64,000 nucleotides of DNA from Aalborgiella sp963841045 (GCA_963841045.1 CAWJBD010000004.1:90733-154732); one strand, 5' to 3'. Counted from the stretch's first letter, positions 1 to 9,689 are shown. Translations and numbers: made by a program. Notes: generated by a model not told the origin, from the sequence alone.

Positions 1-713
1 TGGTCGTCAGCAGTGATGTTGGCAGAGAAAATTTTGGCTTGACCTGTTTCGTCTTGTGCACGCTTCATTGCGTCATACACCAATGGGTATACCTTTTTAG
101 CAGGGCAGAATACTTGGTTACCTTGTGGCTCGTCGTTCTTGATGAAGTCACCACCCAACCAGAACTGGTAAGCCGCTTTGGCAAACGGTTCTGGACGCAA
201 ACCTAATTTTGGTTTGATGATGGTGCCAGCAATGTAGCCACCGTCTTTCATAGGACGGTCTAAGATGCGCCACAAGTCTGAAATGTCTTTGGATGGACCA
301 TCAAACAATTGGATGCAGCGTTTGGGGAAATAGATGTCATGAATTTTGCCGTGCTCAATGTCTCCCATACCTTGGTTGTTACCAATAATCAAGGTCAACA
401 CAGAAACCATCATCATGCGACCGTCGGTGATATTGCGATCAAACAAGTCGATAGGGTAGGCGATGCGCATGTCTTCGTTGGCTTCATCGATGTAATACAC
501 CAATGCATCGACGCCACGTGTGAAGTCGTCAGTGGTACTCACTTCAACGTTTGTACCTGTTGAGGATTCAGCAGCAAAGTGTGCTGCAGCAGCCAAATAG
601 GTGCCAAAACCTGGTTTTGGTTTCATTTTGTACGCAACGAGAATATGTCCTTCGCCTTTAATCAGATCTTCTTCTTTCAAGCTAAGGTCTGCGTAGCGGT
701 TACTTTGGTCCAT
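1..713 (-). CDS. cbbM: Ribulose-bisphosphate carboxylase, form II (3' part missing)
   Basis: Carboxylates ribulose-1,5-bisphosphate in the cytoplasm, the CO2-fixing step of the Calvin cycle. I translated 237 codons on the minus strand before the window edge. The sequence is plainly form II, like the Rhodospirillum rubrum enzyme: an MDQSNRYADL start, the AAESSTGTNVEV loop, GNNQGMGD, the TIIKPKLGLRP catalytic-lysine motif and GGDFIKNDEPQGNQ, which holds the carbamylated lysine and the Mg-binding Asp/Glu. The ATG at 713 has an AAAGGA ribosome-binding site about 8 bases upstream. The remaining roughly 220 residues and any cbbQ/cbbO genes would lie to the left. cbbR lies just upstream on the same strand. 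Confidence 0.97.
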   Translation of the reverse strand, partial: MDQSNRYADLSLKEEDLIKGEGHILVAYKMKPKPGFGTYLAAAAHFAAESSTGTNVEVSTTDDFTRGVDALVYYIDEANEDMRIAYPIDLFDRNITDGRMMMVSVLTLIIGNNQGMGDIEHGKIHDIYFPKRCIQLFDGPSKDISDLWRILDRPMKDGGYIAGTIIKPKLGLRPEPFAKAAYQFWLGGDFIKNDEPQGNQVFCPAKKVYPLVYDAMKRAQDETGQAKIFSANITADD

Positions 714-885
714 GTCAATGTCCTTTGATTTGTTGATACTTGTGATTTGCTGCTGAGTGTTGTCAGCCATGAATATTCAAACCACGGAAGGAATATTAAC
801 CGCATCTACACATAAGTTATATTCACATTTAATTTTTGATTGATAAGAAATAAATGATATAAACTTTTATGACTTTAGGAGCCAT
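714..885 (-). promoter_or_regulatory. cbbM upstream region with putative CbbR half-site
   Basis: This 172-bp gap between the cbbR stop and the cbbM start should hold the cbbM promoter. Positions 812-822 read ATAAGTTATAT, matching 10 of 11 bases of ATAAGTTAAAT at 1857-1867 in the cbbR-cbbY intergenic region. LysR-type regulators such as CbbR bind TNA-N7/8-TNA type sites, so the shared word is a candidate CbbR recognition element. This is inference from two copies only; no -10/-35 pair was assigned. Confidence 0.4.
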
Positions 886-1797
886 TTAAGCCCATGAGTC
901 AATCAGCGGTGCAGCTTGCTCGATTAAAAAGTGCTTGAAAGCAACCGCAGCTGGTGACAATTTCTTTTGCTTTAAGTGCGTCACATACCAATGTCCCACG
1001 ATCGGCATGCCATTGATATCGACGACCGCCATGTGACCGGATGCGATTTCATGTCGCACGGTGCGCAATGATAAGAAGCTCATACCCATGCCTGCCATCA
1101 CCGCTTGTTTGATGGTTTCATTGCTGGGCATTTCCATGGCAACATTCAGTGGAATGTCATGCTGGGCAAACAAACGCTCCATTGCTGCGCGTGTGCCAGA
1201 GCCGGGCTCACGCACCACAAAAGCATGGTCTTTGAGCAAGTTAAAGTCACCCCGTTTGCGCCGCGACAGAGGGTGGTCTGGTGCACAAACAAATCCTTGT
1301 GGGTTGGTGGCGATGGGGGTTGCTTCACAATCCAAAGTACTGGGTGCACGACCCATCATGACCAAATCTACCTCGTTGCGACCCAACATGCCCAGGATGT
1401 TTTCGCGGTTGTCAATGCTGAGCTTGATTTCAATGTCGGGAAATAATTTATTGAATCGCACCAACAGCATGGGCACAAAATATTTGCATGTGCTGACCAC
1501 GGCCAGATCGATGCGGCCTTTTTTATTCCCAGCAAACTCTGCCATGCTGGCTTCCAAATCTTTGAATTTGGCAACTGCATTGATGGCGTGGGTTAAAAAT
1601 TCGTTACCAGCTTGAGTCAAGCGTATATTGCGACCAGACGGTTCAAGCAAAGCCAAGCCAAACGTCTCTTCCAGTTGTTTGATTTGCATGGAGACGGCCG
1701 GCTGCGTCACGAACAATCGTTCAGCCGCTTTGGAGACTGAACGCTCACGCGCCACTTCAATAAAAGTCAATATTTGTTTGAGGCTGTAATGCGGCAT
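886..1797 (-). CDS. cbbR: LysR-family transcriptional regulator of CO2 fixation genes
   Basis: A 303-residue LysR-type regulator, the usual length for CbbR. Residues 1-60 form the winged helix-turn-helix (SLKQILTFIEVARERSVSKAAERLFVTQPAVSMQIKQLE) and residues 90-300 the periplasmic-binding-like effector domain. In autotrophic proteobacteria CbbR is encoded beside, usually divergent from, the cbb operon and activates it in response to metabolites such as RuBP or NADPH. Here it is divergent from the cbbY-to-fba cluster and co-directional with cbbM, so it can control both arms. The name rests on context plus family, because LysR proteins cannot be assigned by sequence motif alone. Confidence 0.9.
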   Translation of the reverse strand: MPHYSLKQILTFIEVARERSVSKAAERLFVTQPAVSMQIKQLEETFGLALLEPSGRNIRLTQAGNEFLTHAINAVAKFKDLEASMAEFAGNKKGRIDLAVVSTCKYFVPMLLVRFNKLFPDIEIKLSIDNRENILGMLGRNEVDLVMMGRAPSTLDCEATPIATNPQGFVCAPDHPLSRRKRGDFNLLKDHAFVVREPGSGTRAAMERLFAQHDIPLNVAMEMPSNETIKQAVMAGMGMSFLSLRTVRHEIASGHMAVVDINGMPIVGHWYVTHLKQKKLSPAAVAFKHFLIEQAAPLIDSWA

Positions 1798-1946
1798 GAC
1801 GATCTCCTCTTGCGCTGACGGTACAAAATATGGATAAAATTCGTGAATGTGTTATTATAAGTTAAATCTAATGTCTAGTCAATTAAATGTGATTAGAGTT
1901 TATGTGTTAACCCGATTAAAGTCACCTTACAGAAATGGAAAACACC
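1798..1946. promoter_or_regulatory. Divergent cbbR/cbbY promoter region
   Basis: 149-bp AT-rich divergent region between cbbR and the Calvin cluster. It contains ATAAGTTAAAT (1857-1867), repeated upstream of cbbM, and several TTA/TAA pairs at LysR-like spacing (for example TTATAAGTTAAATCTAA at 1855-1871). This is the expected location for CbbR binding. Individual promoters could not be assigned with certainty. Confidence 0.45.
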
Positions 1947-2673
1947 ATGTTAAAAGCACTCATATTCGACGTTGACGGTACTTTGGCAGACACCGAGTCT
2001 GCGCATCGCGCTGCATTTAACAGCGCGTTCAAAGAATTTGGGTTTGAATGGGAATTGGGATGAAGCTTTGTACACCCAATTGCTCGAGGTATCGGGCGGT
2101 AAAGAGCGCATACTGCATTATTGGAAATCAGTACAGCCTGATCTGCGCGAAGTGGATGGTGGAGCAATCAAAGACACAGTTAACCGTTTGCATGAATTGA
2201 AAACAGCGGCGTATGAAGACGCTGTCAACAAAGGGCTGGTGGTTTTGCGACCAGGTGTGTTGAAGCTAATCAACAACGCATTTGAACAAGGTTTGAGCCT
2301 GGCCATTGCAACAACCACATCGCCTGTCAATATCTCCGCTTTGCTGCGAAAAGCCATTGGTGCGGATTGGAAAGATTACTTCTTGACCATCGGTGATGGT
2401 TCAACAGCACCACTGAAAAAGCCGCATCCTCAAGTGTATTTGCAGGTGTTGGAAACTTTGAAAATGAATCCCAGAGAAGCACTTGTTTTTGAAGATTCTG
2501 GCAATGGCTTAAAGGCTGCCACAGCCGCCGGCTTGGCGACCGTGATCACTCCCGTTTCATTCACGGCACACCATGATTTCAAAGACGCCATGCGTGTGAT
2601 TCCAGATTTATCCAGCATCAGCGTTGCACAGTTAAGAGAATGGCACCAATCCTATTGGGCAAGCAAAAAGTAA
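1947..2673 (+). CDS. cbbY: CbbY-type HAD-family phosphatase (frameshifted as sequenced)
   Basis: HAD-superfamily hydrolase. CbbY proteins dephosphorylate xylulose-1,5-bisphosphate, a RubisCO inhibitor by-product. The ATG at 1947 opens MLKALIFDVDGTLADTE, which carries the nucleophile motif DxDGT, but this frame stops at about 2060. The remainder (DEALYTQLLEVSGGKERI through the GDGSTAPLKKPHPQVY and VFEDSGNGLKAA motifs) continues in another frame to 2673. Removing one G from the GGG at 2050-2052 joins them as FGFEWNWDEALYT, matching the family. It is the first gene of the rightward Calvin cluster. A sequencing insertion is the likeliest cause; the intact product would be about 241 residues. Confidence 0.88.
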
Positions 2674-2768
2674 TGCTGAAAGATTACGAATACAACATTC
2701 CTAACTTTTCATCACCCACAAGCGCACCAAACCCGTAAAATTAAATTTTTACCATTCAACACACCGCC

Positions 2769-3461
2769 ATGACCACGCCACGCCAACTTCGTATCGCCCC
2801 TTCCATTTTGTCGGCAGATTTTGCCAAACTAGGCGAGGAAGTTCGCGCTATTGAAGCCGCAGGTTGTGACTTGGTTCACTTTGACGTGATGGACAACCAC
2901 TATGTGCCTAATTTGACCATTGGCCCATTGGTGTGCGAAGCGATACGCCCACATGTCAGCATTCCGATTGATGTGCATTTGATGGTAGAGCCCGTTGACA
3001 GCATCATTCCTTTGTTTGCCAAAGCAGGTGCCAATATCATCACCTTTCACCCCGAAGCTTCCAAACACGTGGACCGCAGCTTGTCCATGATTCGCGAATT
3101 GGGTTGCAAAGCCGGTTTGGTGCTGAACCCAGCCACACCCGTTGATTGGTTAGACCACGTGATGGACAAAGTGGACATGATTTTGTTGATGAGCGTGAAC
3201 CCCGGTTTTGGCGGACAAAAATTCATTCCTTCCACATTGGCCAAGCTTAAACAAGTGCGCGCCCGTATTGATGCCCACATGGCTGCTGGCGGTCAAGAAA
3301 TTTGGCTCGAAGTGGATGGCGGTGTGAAAGCCGACAACATTGGCGAAATTGTCCGTGCGGGTGCCGATACCTGTGTCGCAGGCAGTGCTGTGTTTGGCGC
3401 GCCTGATGTGGGCGGTGGCTACAAAGGCATTATGCAAACCCTGCGCAAAAACGCGGCTTAA
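2769..3461 (+). CDS. rpe: Ribulose-phosphate 3-epimerase
   Basis: Interconverts ribulose-5-phosphate and xylulose-5-phosphate in the regenerative Calvin cycle and the pentose phosphate pathway. The 230 residues match the family length. Visible landmarks are IAPSILSADFAKLGEE (catalytic Ser/Asp), HFDVMDNHYVPNLTIGP (metal-binding His/Asp), DVHLMVE, MSVNPGFGGQKF and EVDGGVKADN. Second gene of the cbb cluster (cbbE in cbb nomenclature), 95 bp after cbbY and 66 bp before fbp. The frame is intact and the (beta/alpha)8 barrel appears complete. Confidence 0.96.
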   Translation: MTTPRQLRIAPSILSADFAKLGEEVRAIEAAGCDLVHFDVMDNHYVPNLTIGPLVCEAIRPHVSIPIDVHLMVEPVDSIIPLFAKAGANIITFHPEASKHVDRSLSMIRELGCKAGLVLNPATPVDWLDHVMDKVDMILLMSVNPGFGGQKFIPSTLAKLKQVRARIDAHMAAGGQEIWLEVDGGVKADNIGEIVRAGADTCVAGSAVFGAPDVGGGYKGIMQTLRKNAA

Positions 3462-3527
3462 ACATTTCCACACTTGCAAATATCTTCCAAAAATTCCAAC
3501 TTAATTTACATCTGAAAGCAATAAAGC

Positions 3528-4613
3528 ATGGCCTTAATTCACAGACCCACATTGACGCAGTTTTTAATTGAAGAGCGTCGCCGTTTCCCGACTGCCAGCG
3601 GTGATTTCAATGCATTGATTTTGGATATCTCCATTGCCTGCAAAGCCATCGCCAAAGCGGTGTCACAAGGCGAATTGGGCGGTGCGATGGGCAACTATGC
3701 CGCGGAAACTGGTGGCTCAGTCAATGTGCAAGGCGAAGCGCAAAAGAAATTGGATGTTTTGAGCAATGAAATGTTCATCCAGCGCACGGAATGGGCAGGG
3801 CACTTGGCCGGCATGGCATCTGAAGAAATGGACATGCCTTATCAAATTCCTGGGCAATACCCACGCGGCAAATACCTCTTGGTGTTTGACCCTTTGGATG
3901 GCTCTAGCAACATCGATGTGAATGTGTCGGTGGGCAGTATTTTCTCTATCCTGCGTGGTCGCTCTGACGCTAAAGATGTCACAGTTGAAGATTTTTATCA
4001 AAAGGGTGCTGAACAAGTTGCTGCAGGCTATGCGCTTTACGGCCCCACTACCATGCTGGTCATCACTGTCGGTGATGGCGTGCATGGCTTCACCTTAGAC
4101 CATGATGTGGGTGAATTCATGTTGACACACCCGCACATCAAAGTCCCTGAAGACACGCACGAATTTGCCATCAACGCATCCAACGCGCGTTTTTGGGAAG
4201 CACCCATCAAGCGTTACGTCGATGAGTGTTTGGCAGGCAAAACAGGTGCGCGTGGCAAAGATTTCAACATGCGTTGGATTGCCTCGATGGTGGCCGAAGC
4301 GCATCGTATTTTGATGCGTGGCGGTGTATTTTTGTACCCACGCGATACCAAAGACGCGAGCAAACCAGGTCGTTTGCGTCTCTTGTACGAAGCCAATCCA
4401 ATCGGCATGATCATGGAACAAGCGGGTGGTCGCGCCAGTACCGGCGAAGTGCCGATGTTGCAAGTGCAACCCACATCATTGCACCAACGCATTGGGTTGG
4501 TATTTGGCTCTAAAAACGAAGTTGAACGCGTTGAGCGCTATCACAAAGAGCCACAAGCCAAAAAAGACAACGGCAACCCGCTCTTTGCTGAGCGCAGTTT
4601 GTTCAGAGATTAA
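3528..4613 (+). CDS. fbp: Class 1 fructose-1,6-bisphosphatase
   Basis: Hydrolyses fructose-1,6-bisphosphate (and sedoheptulose-1,7-bisphosphate in the Calvin cycle); cytoplasmic and Mg-dependent. 361 residues, slightly longer than the E. coli type and typical of cbbF. Key motifs are GEAQKKLDVLSNE, the acidic MASEEMD, the metal-binding FDPLDGSSNIDVNVSVGSIF, and the C-terminal GGVFLYPRD, LYEANPIGMIMEQAGG and QRIGLVFGSKNEVER. It sits between rpe and phosphoribulokinase, so the Calvin-cycle role (cbbF) is clear from context. A repeat element lies between its stop and prk. Confidence 0.96.
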   Translation: MALIHRPTLTQFLIEERRRFPTASGDFNALILDISIACKAIAKAVSQGELGGAMGNYAAETGGSVNVQGEAQKKLDVLSNEMFIQRTEWAGHLAGMASEEMDMPYQIPGQYPRGKYLLVFDPLDGSSNIDVNVSVGSIFSILRGRSDAKDVTVEDFYQKGAEQVAAGYALYGPTTMLVITVGDGVHGFTLDHDVGEFMLTHPHIKVPEDTHEFAINASNARFWEAPIKRYVDECLAGKTGARGKDFNMRWIASMVAEAHRILMRGGVFLYPRDTKDASKPGRLRLLYEANPIGMIMEQAGGRASTGEVPMLQVQPTSLHQRIGLVFGSKNEVERVERYHKEPQAKKDNGNPLFAERSLFRD

Positions 4614-4622
4614 AACCAACGT

Positions 4623-4712
4623 ACCTGTAGCCAGCAAGATCCTGTGAAGATATCAGTTGCTATTTATTTACTAGCAGCTTAGGCAATAAATACGCTGGCT
4701 ACAGGTCAATTT
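4623..4712 (+). repeat. Hairpin repeat copy 1 with flanking 13-bp inverted arm (fbp-prk spacer)
   Basis: Copy 1 of the dispersed repeat (core 4659-4712). It contains GGCAATAAATACGCTGGCTA followed by CAGGTCAATTTG. In this copy the 3' part, GCTGGCTACAGGT at 4694-4706, has an exact inverted partner ACCTGTAGCCAGC at 4623-4635. An inner stem TATTTATT (4661-4668) pairs with AATAAATA (4685-4692). It occupies most of the 127-bp fbp-prk spacer and could modulate the mRNA between these cistrons. Confidence 0.75.
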
Positions 4713-4740
4713 GTTATAAATTTTTACTTTTGGAGCTCTC

Positions 4741-5625
4741 ATGTCAGAAAAACACCCCATCATCGCGATCACCGGCTCATCAGGCGCTGGCACCTCATCG
4801 GTGACCAAAACTTTTGAGAACATTTTCCGTCGTGAAGGCGTGAAAGCAGCCATCATTGAAGGCGACAGTTTTCACCGTTACGACCGCAAAGAAATGAAAT
4901 TGAAAGCGGCTGAAGCTGAGAAAAATGGCGATAAAAACTTCAGCCACTTTTCTGAAGCGAACAACATGTTCCCAGAAATTGAAGCGCTGTTTCGTGACTA
5001 CGGCAATACAGGTAGCGGTCAGCGTCGCAAGTATTTGCACAACGACCAAGAGGCCGCACCTTACAAACAAGAAGCAGGCACATTCACACCGTGGGAAGCC
5101 CTGCCCAAGGATTCCGACTTGCTGTTCTATGAAGGTTTACATGGTGGCGTGATTACACCGACAGTGAACGTGGCGCAACACCCCGATTTGCTGATTGGTG
5201 TGGTGCCAGTGGTGAATTTGGAGTGGATTCAAAAACTGTACCGTGACAAAAATCAACGTGGTTACAGCGCCGAAGCGGTGACAGACACCATTTTGCGCCG
5301 CATGCCCGATTATGTGAATTACATCTGCCCGCAATTTGCGCACACGCATGTGAACTTTCAGCGTGTTCCCACAGTAGACACATCCAACCCTTTTATCGCC
5401 CGTGATATTCCATCGCCTGACGAAAGCATGGTGGTGATTCGTTTCTCCAACCCCAAGGGCATTGATTTCCAATACCTGCGCAACATGATTGACGACTCTT
5501 TCATGTCACGTGCCAATACCATCGTGGTGCCGGGCGGTAAAATGGAGCTGGCCATGCAACTCATCTTCACGCCATTTGTGTGGCGCATGATGGAGCGCCG
5601 TAAACGCGCACTCGGTACGCACTGA
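4741..5625 (+). CDS. prk: Phosphoribulokinase
   Basis: Phosphorylates ribulose-5-phosphate to RuBP, one of the two enzymes unique to the Calvin cycle. The 294 residues match the class I, octameric, proteobacterial type. The P-loop is GSSGAGTSS near residue 13; it is followed by IEGDSFHRYDR, with the catalytic base region and ribulose-phosphate contacts. FYEGLHGG lies near residue 132 and DTILRRMPDYVNYICPQF in the C-terminal half. ATG at 4741 has TTGGAG 5-10 bases upstream. With cbbM at the window edge it establishes a functional Calvin cycle (cbbP). Confidence 0.97.
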   Translation: MSEKHPIIAITGSSGAGTSSVTKTFENIFRREGVKAAIIEGDSFHRYDRKEMKLKAAEAEKNGDKNFSHFSEANNMFPEIEALFRDYGNTGSGQRRKYLHNDQEAAPYKQEAGTFTPWEALPKDSDLLFYEGLHGGVITPTVNVAQHPDLLIGVVPVVNLEWIQKLYRDKNQRGYSAEAVTDTILRRMPDYVNYICPQFAHTHVNFQRVPTVDTSNPFIARDIPSPDESMVVIRFSNPKGIDFQYLRNMIDDSFMSRANTIVVPGGKMELAMQLIFTPFVWRMMERRKRALGTH

Positions 5626-5723
5626 AATTCGGTGTTTTCTGATCTTGGCAGAACTGAGTTTGACCGTACCGATGAACCTGGCTCCATTTTTATGACACCA
5701 TTTTTAAACTTTAGCAAAATCAC

Positions 5724-7792
5724 ATGACAACTCCAAACCCACAACTCGCCAATGAAATGGCCAACGCCATTCGCATTCTTGCCATCGATGCTGTAGAAAA
5801 AGCCAAATCTGGACACCCTGGCGCGCCCATGGGCATGGCTGAAATTGCCGAAGTGCTGTGGAATCGCCATCTGAAACACAGCCCCAGCAACCCACATTGG
5901 GCAGATCGCGACCGATTTGTTTTGTCCAATGGTCATGGTTCGATGTTGATTTATGCTTTGTTGCATTTGACCGGTTACGACTTGCCCATGAGCGAGTTGC
6001 AAAAATTCCGCCAATTGCACAGCAAAACTGCGGGACACCCTGAAGTGGGCGTCACACCTGGCGTAGAAACCACCACAGGCCCATTGGGACAGGGCATTAC
6101 GAATGCCGTAGGCATGGCTTTTGCTGAAAAACTATTGGCGCAAGAGTTCAACCAGCCCGACCACGCGATTGTGGATCACCACACATACGTGTTCTTGGGC
6201 GATGGTTGCATGATGGAAGGTATCAGCCATGAAGCCTGCTCGTTGGCTGGCACCTTGCGTTTGTCCAAGTTGATTGCGTTTTACGACGACAACGGCATTT
6301 CCATCGACGGCCATGTAGAAGGCTGGTTCACTGATGACACACCCAAACGTTTTGAAGCCTATGGCTGGAATGTGATTCCCGCAGTTGACGGACACAATAC
6401 GGCCGCCATCGACGCAGCCATCAAAGCCGCCAAAGCACAAAGTGGCAAAGCCGATGGCAAACCGACATTGATTTGCTGCAAAACCGTGATTGGCCAAGGC
6501 TCGCCCAACAAAGCTGGCACGCATGATGTGCATGGCGCAGCCTTAGGTGCTGCTGAAATTGCAGCCACCCGTGAAAATTGGGCTGGACTGCTGCACCTTT
6601 TGAAATTCCAGCTCACATTGCCGCCGCTTGGAATGCCGTTGCACGCGGCAAAGTTGCCGAGCAAGCATGGAATACCCGTTTCGACGCATATGCCAAAGCT
6701 TTCCCAGCGCAAGCCGCAGAATTCAAGCGCCGCATGGCGGGCAATTTGCTGCCTGCTTATGCTGAAAAAATCAATGCTGTGTTTGCCGATATCGCTGCCA
6801 AACCCGATGCCTTTGCAACCCGCAAATCAAGCCAAAACGCACTCGATGCCATTGCACCTTTGGTGCCCGAATTCTTTGGCGGCTCTGCTGATTTGACAGG
6901 TTCTAACTTGACCAATTTCAAAGGCTGCGTCAAAGCAGGCCGCGACAAGTGGGGCAACCACATGAGCTACGGCGTGCGTGAATTTGGCATGGCAGCCATC
7001 ATGAATGGCATTGCTTTACATGGCGGCTACATTCCTTATGGTGGCACATTCTTGACATTCAGCGATTACTCTCGCAATGCCATCCGCATGGCGGCTTTGA
7101 TGAAGCTGCGCGTGATTCATGTGTTTACCCATGACAGCATTGGTTTGGGTGAAGATGGACCGACGCACCAGTCCGTCGAACACGTGCCATCTTTGCGCAT
7201 CATTCCAGGTTTGGACACATGGCGACCAGCCGATGGCTTGGAAACTGCTGTGGCATGGGCTTGTGCTGTTGAACGCAAAGACGGACCGAGTGCATTGGCA
7301 TTGTCACGCCAAAACCTGCCACGCTTAACCGACGTGAGCATGGTGGCCAACATTCGCAAAGGCGGCTACATCTTGGCAGAAGGTGCGAACCCGCAAGCCA
7401 TCATTGTGGCCACAGGTTCTGAAACTTCATTGGCGATGGAAGCACATAAAGCATTGGCAGCCGAAGGCATATCCACCCGTGTGGTATCCATGCCTTGCAC
7501 CAATTTGTTTGACCGTCAAAGCCAAACCTACCAGGACGAAACTTTCCCTATCAATTTACCTGTCGTGGCCGTCGAAGCCGCACATCCCGATTTCTGGCGC
7601 AAATACGTGGGTCGTTTGGGCACGGTGGTTGGCATTGCCACATTTGGTGAATCAGCACCTGCGAAAGATTTGTACCAGCACTTTGGTATCACCACCGAGC
7701 GTGTCTGCAAAGAAGTGCGTGGCTTGCTCAGCCGCCAGCAAGACCGTTTGGAAAGCAAAATGCCGGCTGGCATTGTGAAGTCCAGCAATTAA
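5724..7792 (+). CDS. tkt: Transketolase (frameshifted as sequenced)
   Basis: Thiamine-diphosphate enzyme that transfers two-carbon units between sugar phosphates (cbbT). The first frame (5724 to about 6580) contains the N-terminal TPP domain: AKSGHPGAPMGMAE, GPLGQGITNAVG and GDGCMMEGISHEACSLAG...DDNGISIDG. The second frame (from about 6578 to 7792) supplies the pyrimidine and C-terminal domains, with GGSADLTGSN, REFGMAAIMNGIALHGG, THDSIGLGEDGPTHQ and the AEGANPQAIIVATGSE phosphate region. One missing G in the run at 6580-6582 restores RENWGWTAAPFEIP. The combined product is about 689 residues. It is an essential gene of the pathway, so a sequencing deletion is likely. Confidence 0.93.
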
Positions 7793-7802
7793 TTGAGATT
7801 GC

Positions 7803-8471
7803 ATGCCAAATTTTGACCTCATCATGTTTGATTTGGATGGCACATTGGTTGAAACCGCCCCTGAAATCATGGATGCGACCAATGACACCTTGCGCCATTT
7901 CGGCTTGCCCGAAGTGACGCAACAACAAGTCAACGATTGGATTGGTCATGGCACGCGCAGCTTGTTGATACAAGCCTTGGCTTATGTCAAAAGCAGCACG
8001 GTAGAAGCGATTACAGCCAGCGATGGTTTAACTGCCAATTTGCAGGCGTTTGACAAGTTTTACCAAGCACGCTGCGGCACGCGCAGCCATTTGTACCCGC
8101 AAGTGCGCGAAACCATGTTGGCTTTGCGCAAGCAAGGCGTCAAATTGGCAGTGGTAACGAACAAAGAAGGGCGTTACACCGACACGGTTTTGAACGCGCA
8201 CCAACTCATGCCATTGCTCGATAAAGTGGTCAGCGGTGATACTTTATCGGTCAAAAAGCCCAATCCTGCGGGCATTGAAAGCTGTTTGACACAGTTTGGT
8301 GTGAGCAAAGAGCGTGCATTGTTTGTGGGTGACTCCAGCATTGATGTGGCAACAGCGCGCAATGCAGAAATCGCCGTTTGGGCATTGCCCTATGGCTACA
8401 ATATGGGTCAGCCAATTGAATCATGTGCGCCAGACCGAGTCATTCCTGACATTTCGCCTTTGTTGCACTGA
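7803..8471 (+). CDS. gph: Phosphoglycolate phosphatase (HAD family)
   Basis: Removes phosphate from 2-phosphoglycolate formed by RubisCO oxygenation (cbbZ). 222 residues with the HAD motifs in order: MFDLDGTLVETAPEI (nucleophile Asp), VVTNKEGRY (motif II), a lysine in VKKPNPAG (motif III) and FVGDSSIDVATARNA (motif IV). The start codon is 10 bases after the tkt stop, consistent with translational coupling. A second HAD gene in the cluster (cbbY at 1947) shows distinct motifs, so this one fits Gph better. Pathway placement supports photorespiratory salvage. Confidence 0.93.
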   Translation: MPNFDLIMFDLDGTLVETAPEIMDATNDTLRHFGLPEVTQQQVNDWIGHGTRSLLIQALAYVKSSTVEAITASDGLTANLQAFDKFYQARCGTRSHLYPQVRETMLALRKQGVKLAVVTNKEGRYTDTVLNAHQLMPLLDKVVSGDTLSVKKPNPAGIESCLTQFGVSKERALFVGDSSIDVATARNAEIAVWALPYGYNMGQPIESCAPDRVIPDISPLLH

Positions 8472-8576
8472 AACAAACGACCAAAAACACACAAAAGCGA
8501 TCGCATTTAAAGAATTTTCACAGATTATTAACCTCCGGCTTCATCACAAACGAGCCATTTTTATTGAAAGCAAACC

Positions 8577-9689
8577 ATGACAGCAAAAATCAAAGTAGGT
8601 ATCAACGGCTTCGGTCGCATCGGTCGCAACGTGTTTCGTTCTGCACTCATGAGTTTCAAAGACATCGAGATCGTCGGCATCAATGACTTGTTAGAGCCAG
8701 AATATTTGGCTTATATGCTGCAATACGATTCTGTCCATGGTCGATTCAAAGGCGGCGACATTTCTGTTGAAGGCAACACCTTGATCGTGAATGGCCAACG
8801 CATTCGCTTGACCCAAGAGCGTGACCCAGCAGCTTTGAAGTGGAACGAAGTTGGCGCTGAAGTGGTGATTGAATCCACTGGCTTGTTTTTAGACAAAGCT
8901 TCTGGCGAAAAACACATCGCTGCAGGCGCGAAAAAAGTCTTGTTTTCAGCACCTTCAAAAGATGACACCCCCATGTTTGTCTACGGCGTGAACGACAAAA
9001 CCTACGCTGGCCAAGCCATCATCAGCAATGCATCTTGCACCACCAACTGCTTGGCACCTTTGGCCAAAGTGGTGAACGACAAATGGGGCATCAAGCGTGG
9101 TTTGATGACCACCGTGCACGCGGCAACAGCTACACAAAAAACCGTAGACGGCCCATCCAACAAAGACTGGCGCGGTGGCCGCGGTATTTTGGAAAACATC
9201 ATTCCATCATCAACTGGCGCAGCCAAAGCGGTGGGTGTGGTGATTCCTGAACTCAATAAAAAGCTCACCGGTATGTCTTTCCGCGTGCCAACTTCTGACG
9301 TTTCAGTGGTTGATTTGACTTGTGAATTGAACAACCCAGCGACTTTGGCTGAAATTTGCGCTGAAATGAAAGCACAGTCACAAGGCGCATTGAAAGGTGT
9401 TTTGGGCTACACCGAAGACAAAGTGGTGGCAACCGATTTCCGTGGCGAAACTTGCACCAGCGTGTTTGATGCCGACGCCAGCATTGCATTGGACGGCACA
9501 TTCGTTAAATTGGTTTCTTGGTACGACAACGAATGGGGCTATTCCAACAAGTGCTTGGAAATGGTTCGCGTCATGGTCGAAAAAATAATTGAAGAAATAA
9601 ACAAAGGTTTTGACAATGAACGTTATTCGTCTATCCGACCTTATCGCCAAAGGGCAAGTCAAAGGCAAGCGTGTTTTCATTCGCGCTGA
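8577..9689 (+). CDS. gap: Glyceraldehyde-3-phosphate dehydrogenase, type I
   Basis: NAD(P)-dependent reduction of 1,3-bisphosphoglycerate in the Calvin cycle, or the reverse in glycolysis. NGFGRIGRNVFR (Rossmann), SNASCTTNCLAP (catalytic Cys), HAATATQKTVDGPS and WYDNEWGYSNK are all present. As sequenced the frame runs to 370 residues and overlaps pgk by 74 bp. The homologous part ends at CLEMVRVMVEK; if one A is removed from the six-A run at 9580-9585 the next codon is TAA and the protein ends at about 9588 with the family's usual length (336). The tail of 34 residues is therefore probably artefactual. Confidence 0.95.
   Translation: MTAKIKVGINGFGRIGRNVFRSALMSFKDIEIVGINDLLEPEYLAYMLQYDSVHGRFKGGDISVEGNTLIVNGQRIRLTQERDPAALKWNEVGAEVVIESTGLFLDKASGEKHIAAGAKKVLFSAPSKDDTPMFVYGVNDKTYAGQAIISNASCTTNCLAPLAKVVNDKWGIKRGLMTTVHAATATQKTVDGPSNKDWRGGRGILENIIPSSTGAAKAVGVVIPELNKKLTGMSFRVPTSDVSVVDLTCELNNPATLAEICAEMKAQSQGALKGVLGYTEDKVVATDFRGETCTSVFDADASIALDGTFVKLVSWYDNEWGYSNKCLEMVRVMVEKIIEEINKGFDNERYSSIRPYRQRASQRQACFHSR

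Noticed and set aside
1061..1615. 184-codon open frame on the plus strand opposite cbbR
   Set aside because: It lies wholly inside cbbR on the other strand, has no recognisable motif and mirrors cbbR codon structure; a shadow frame.
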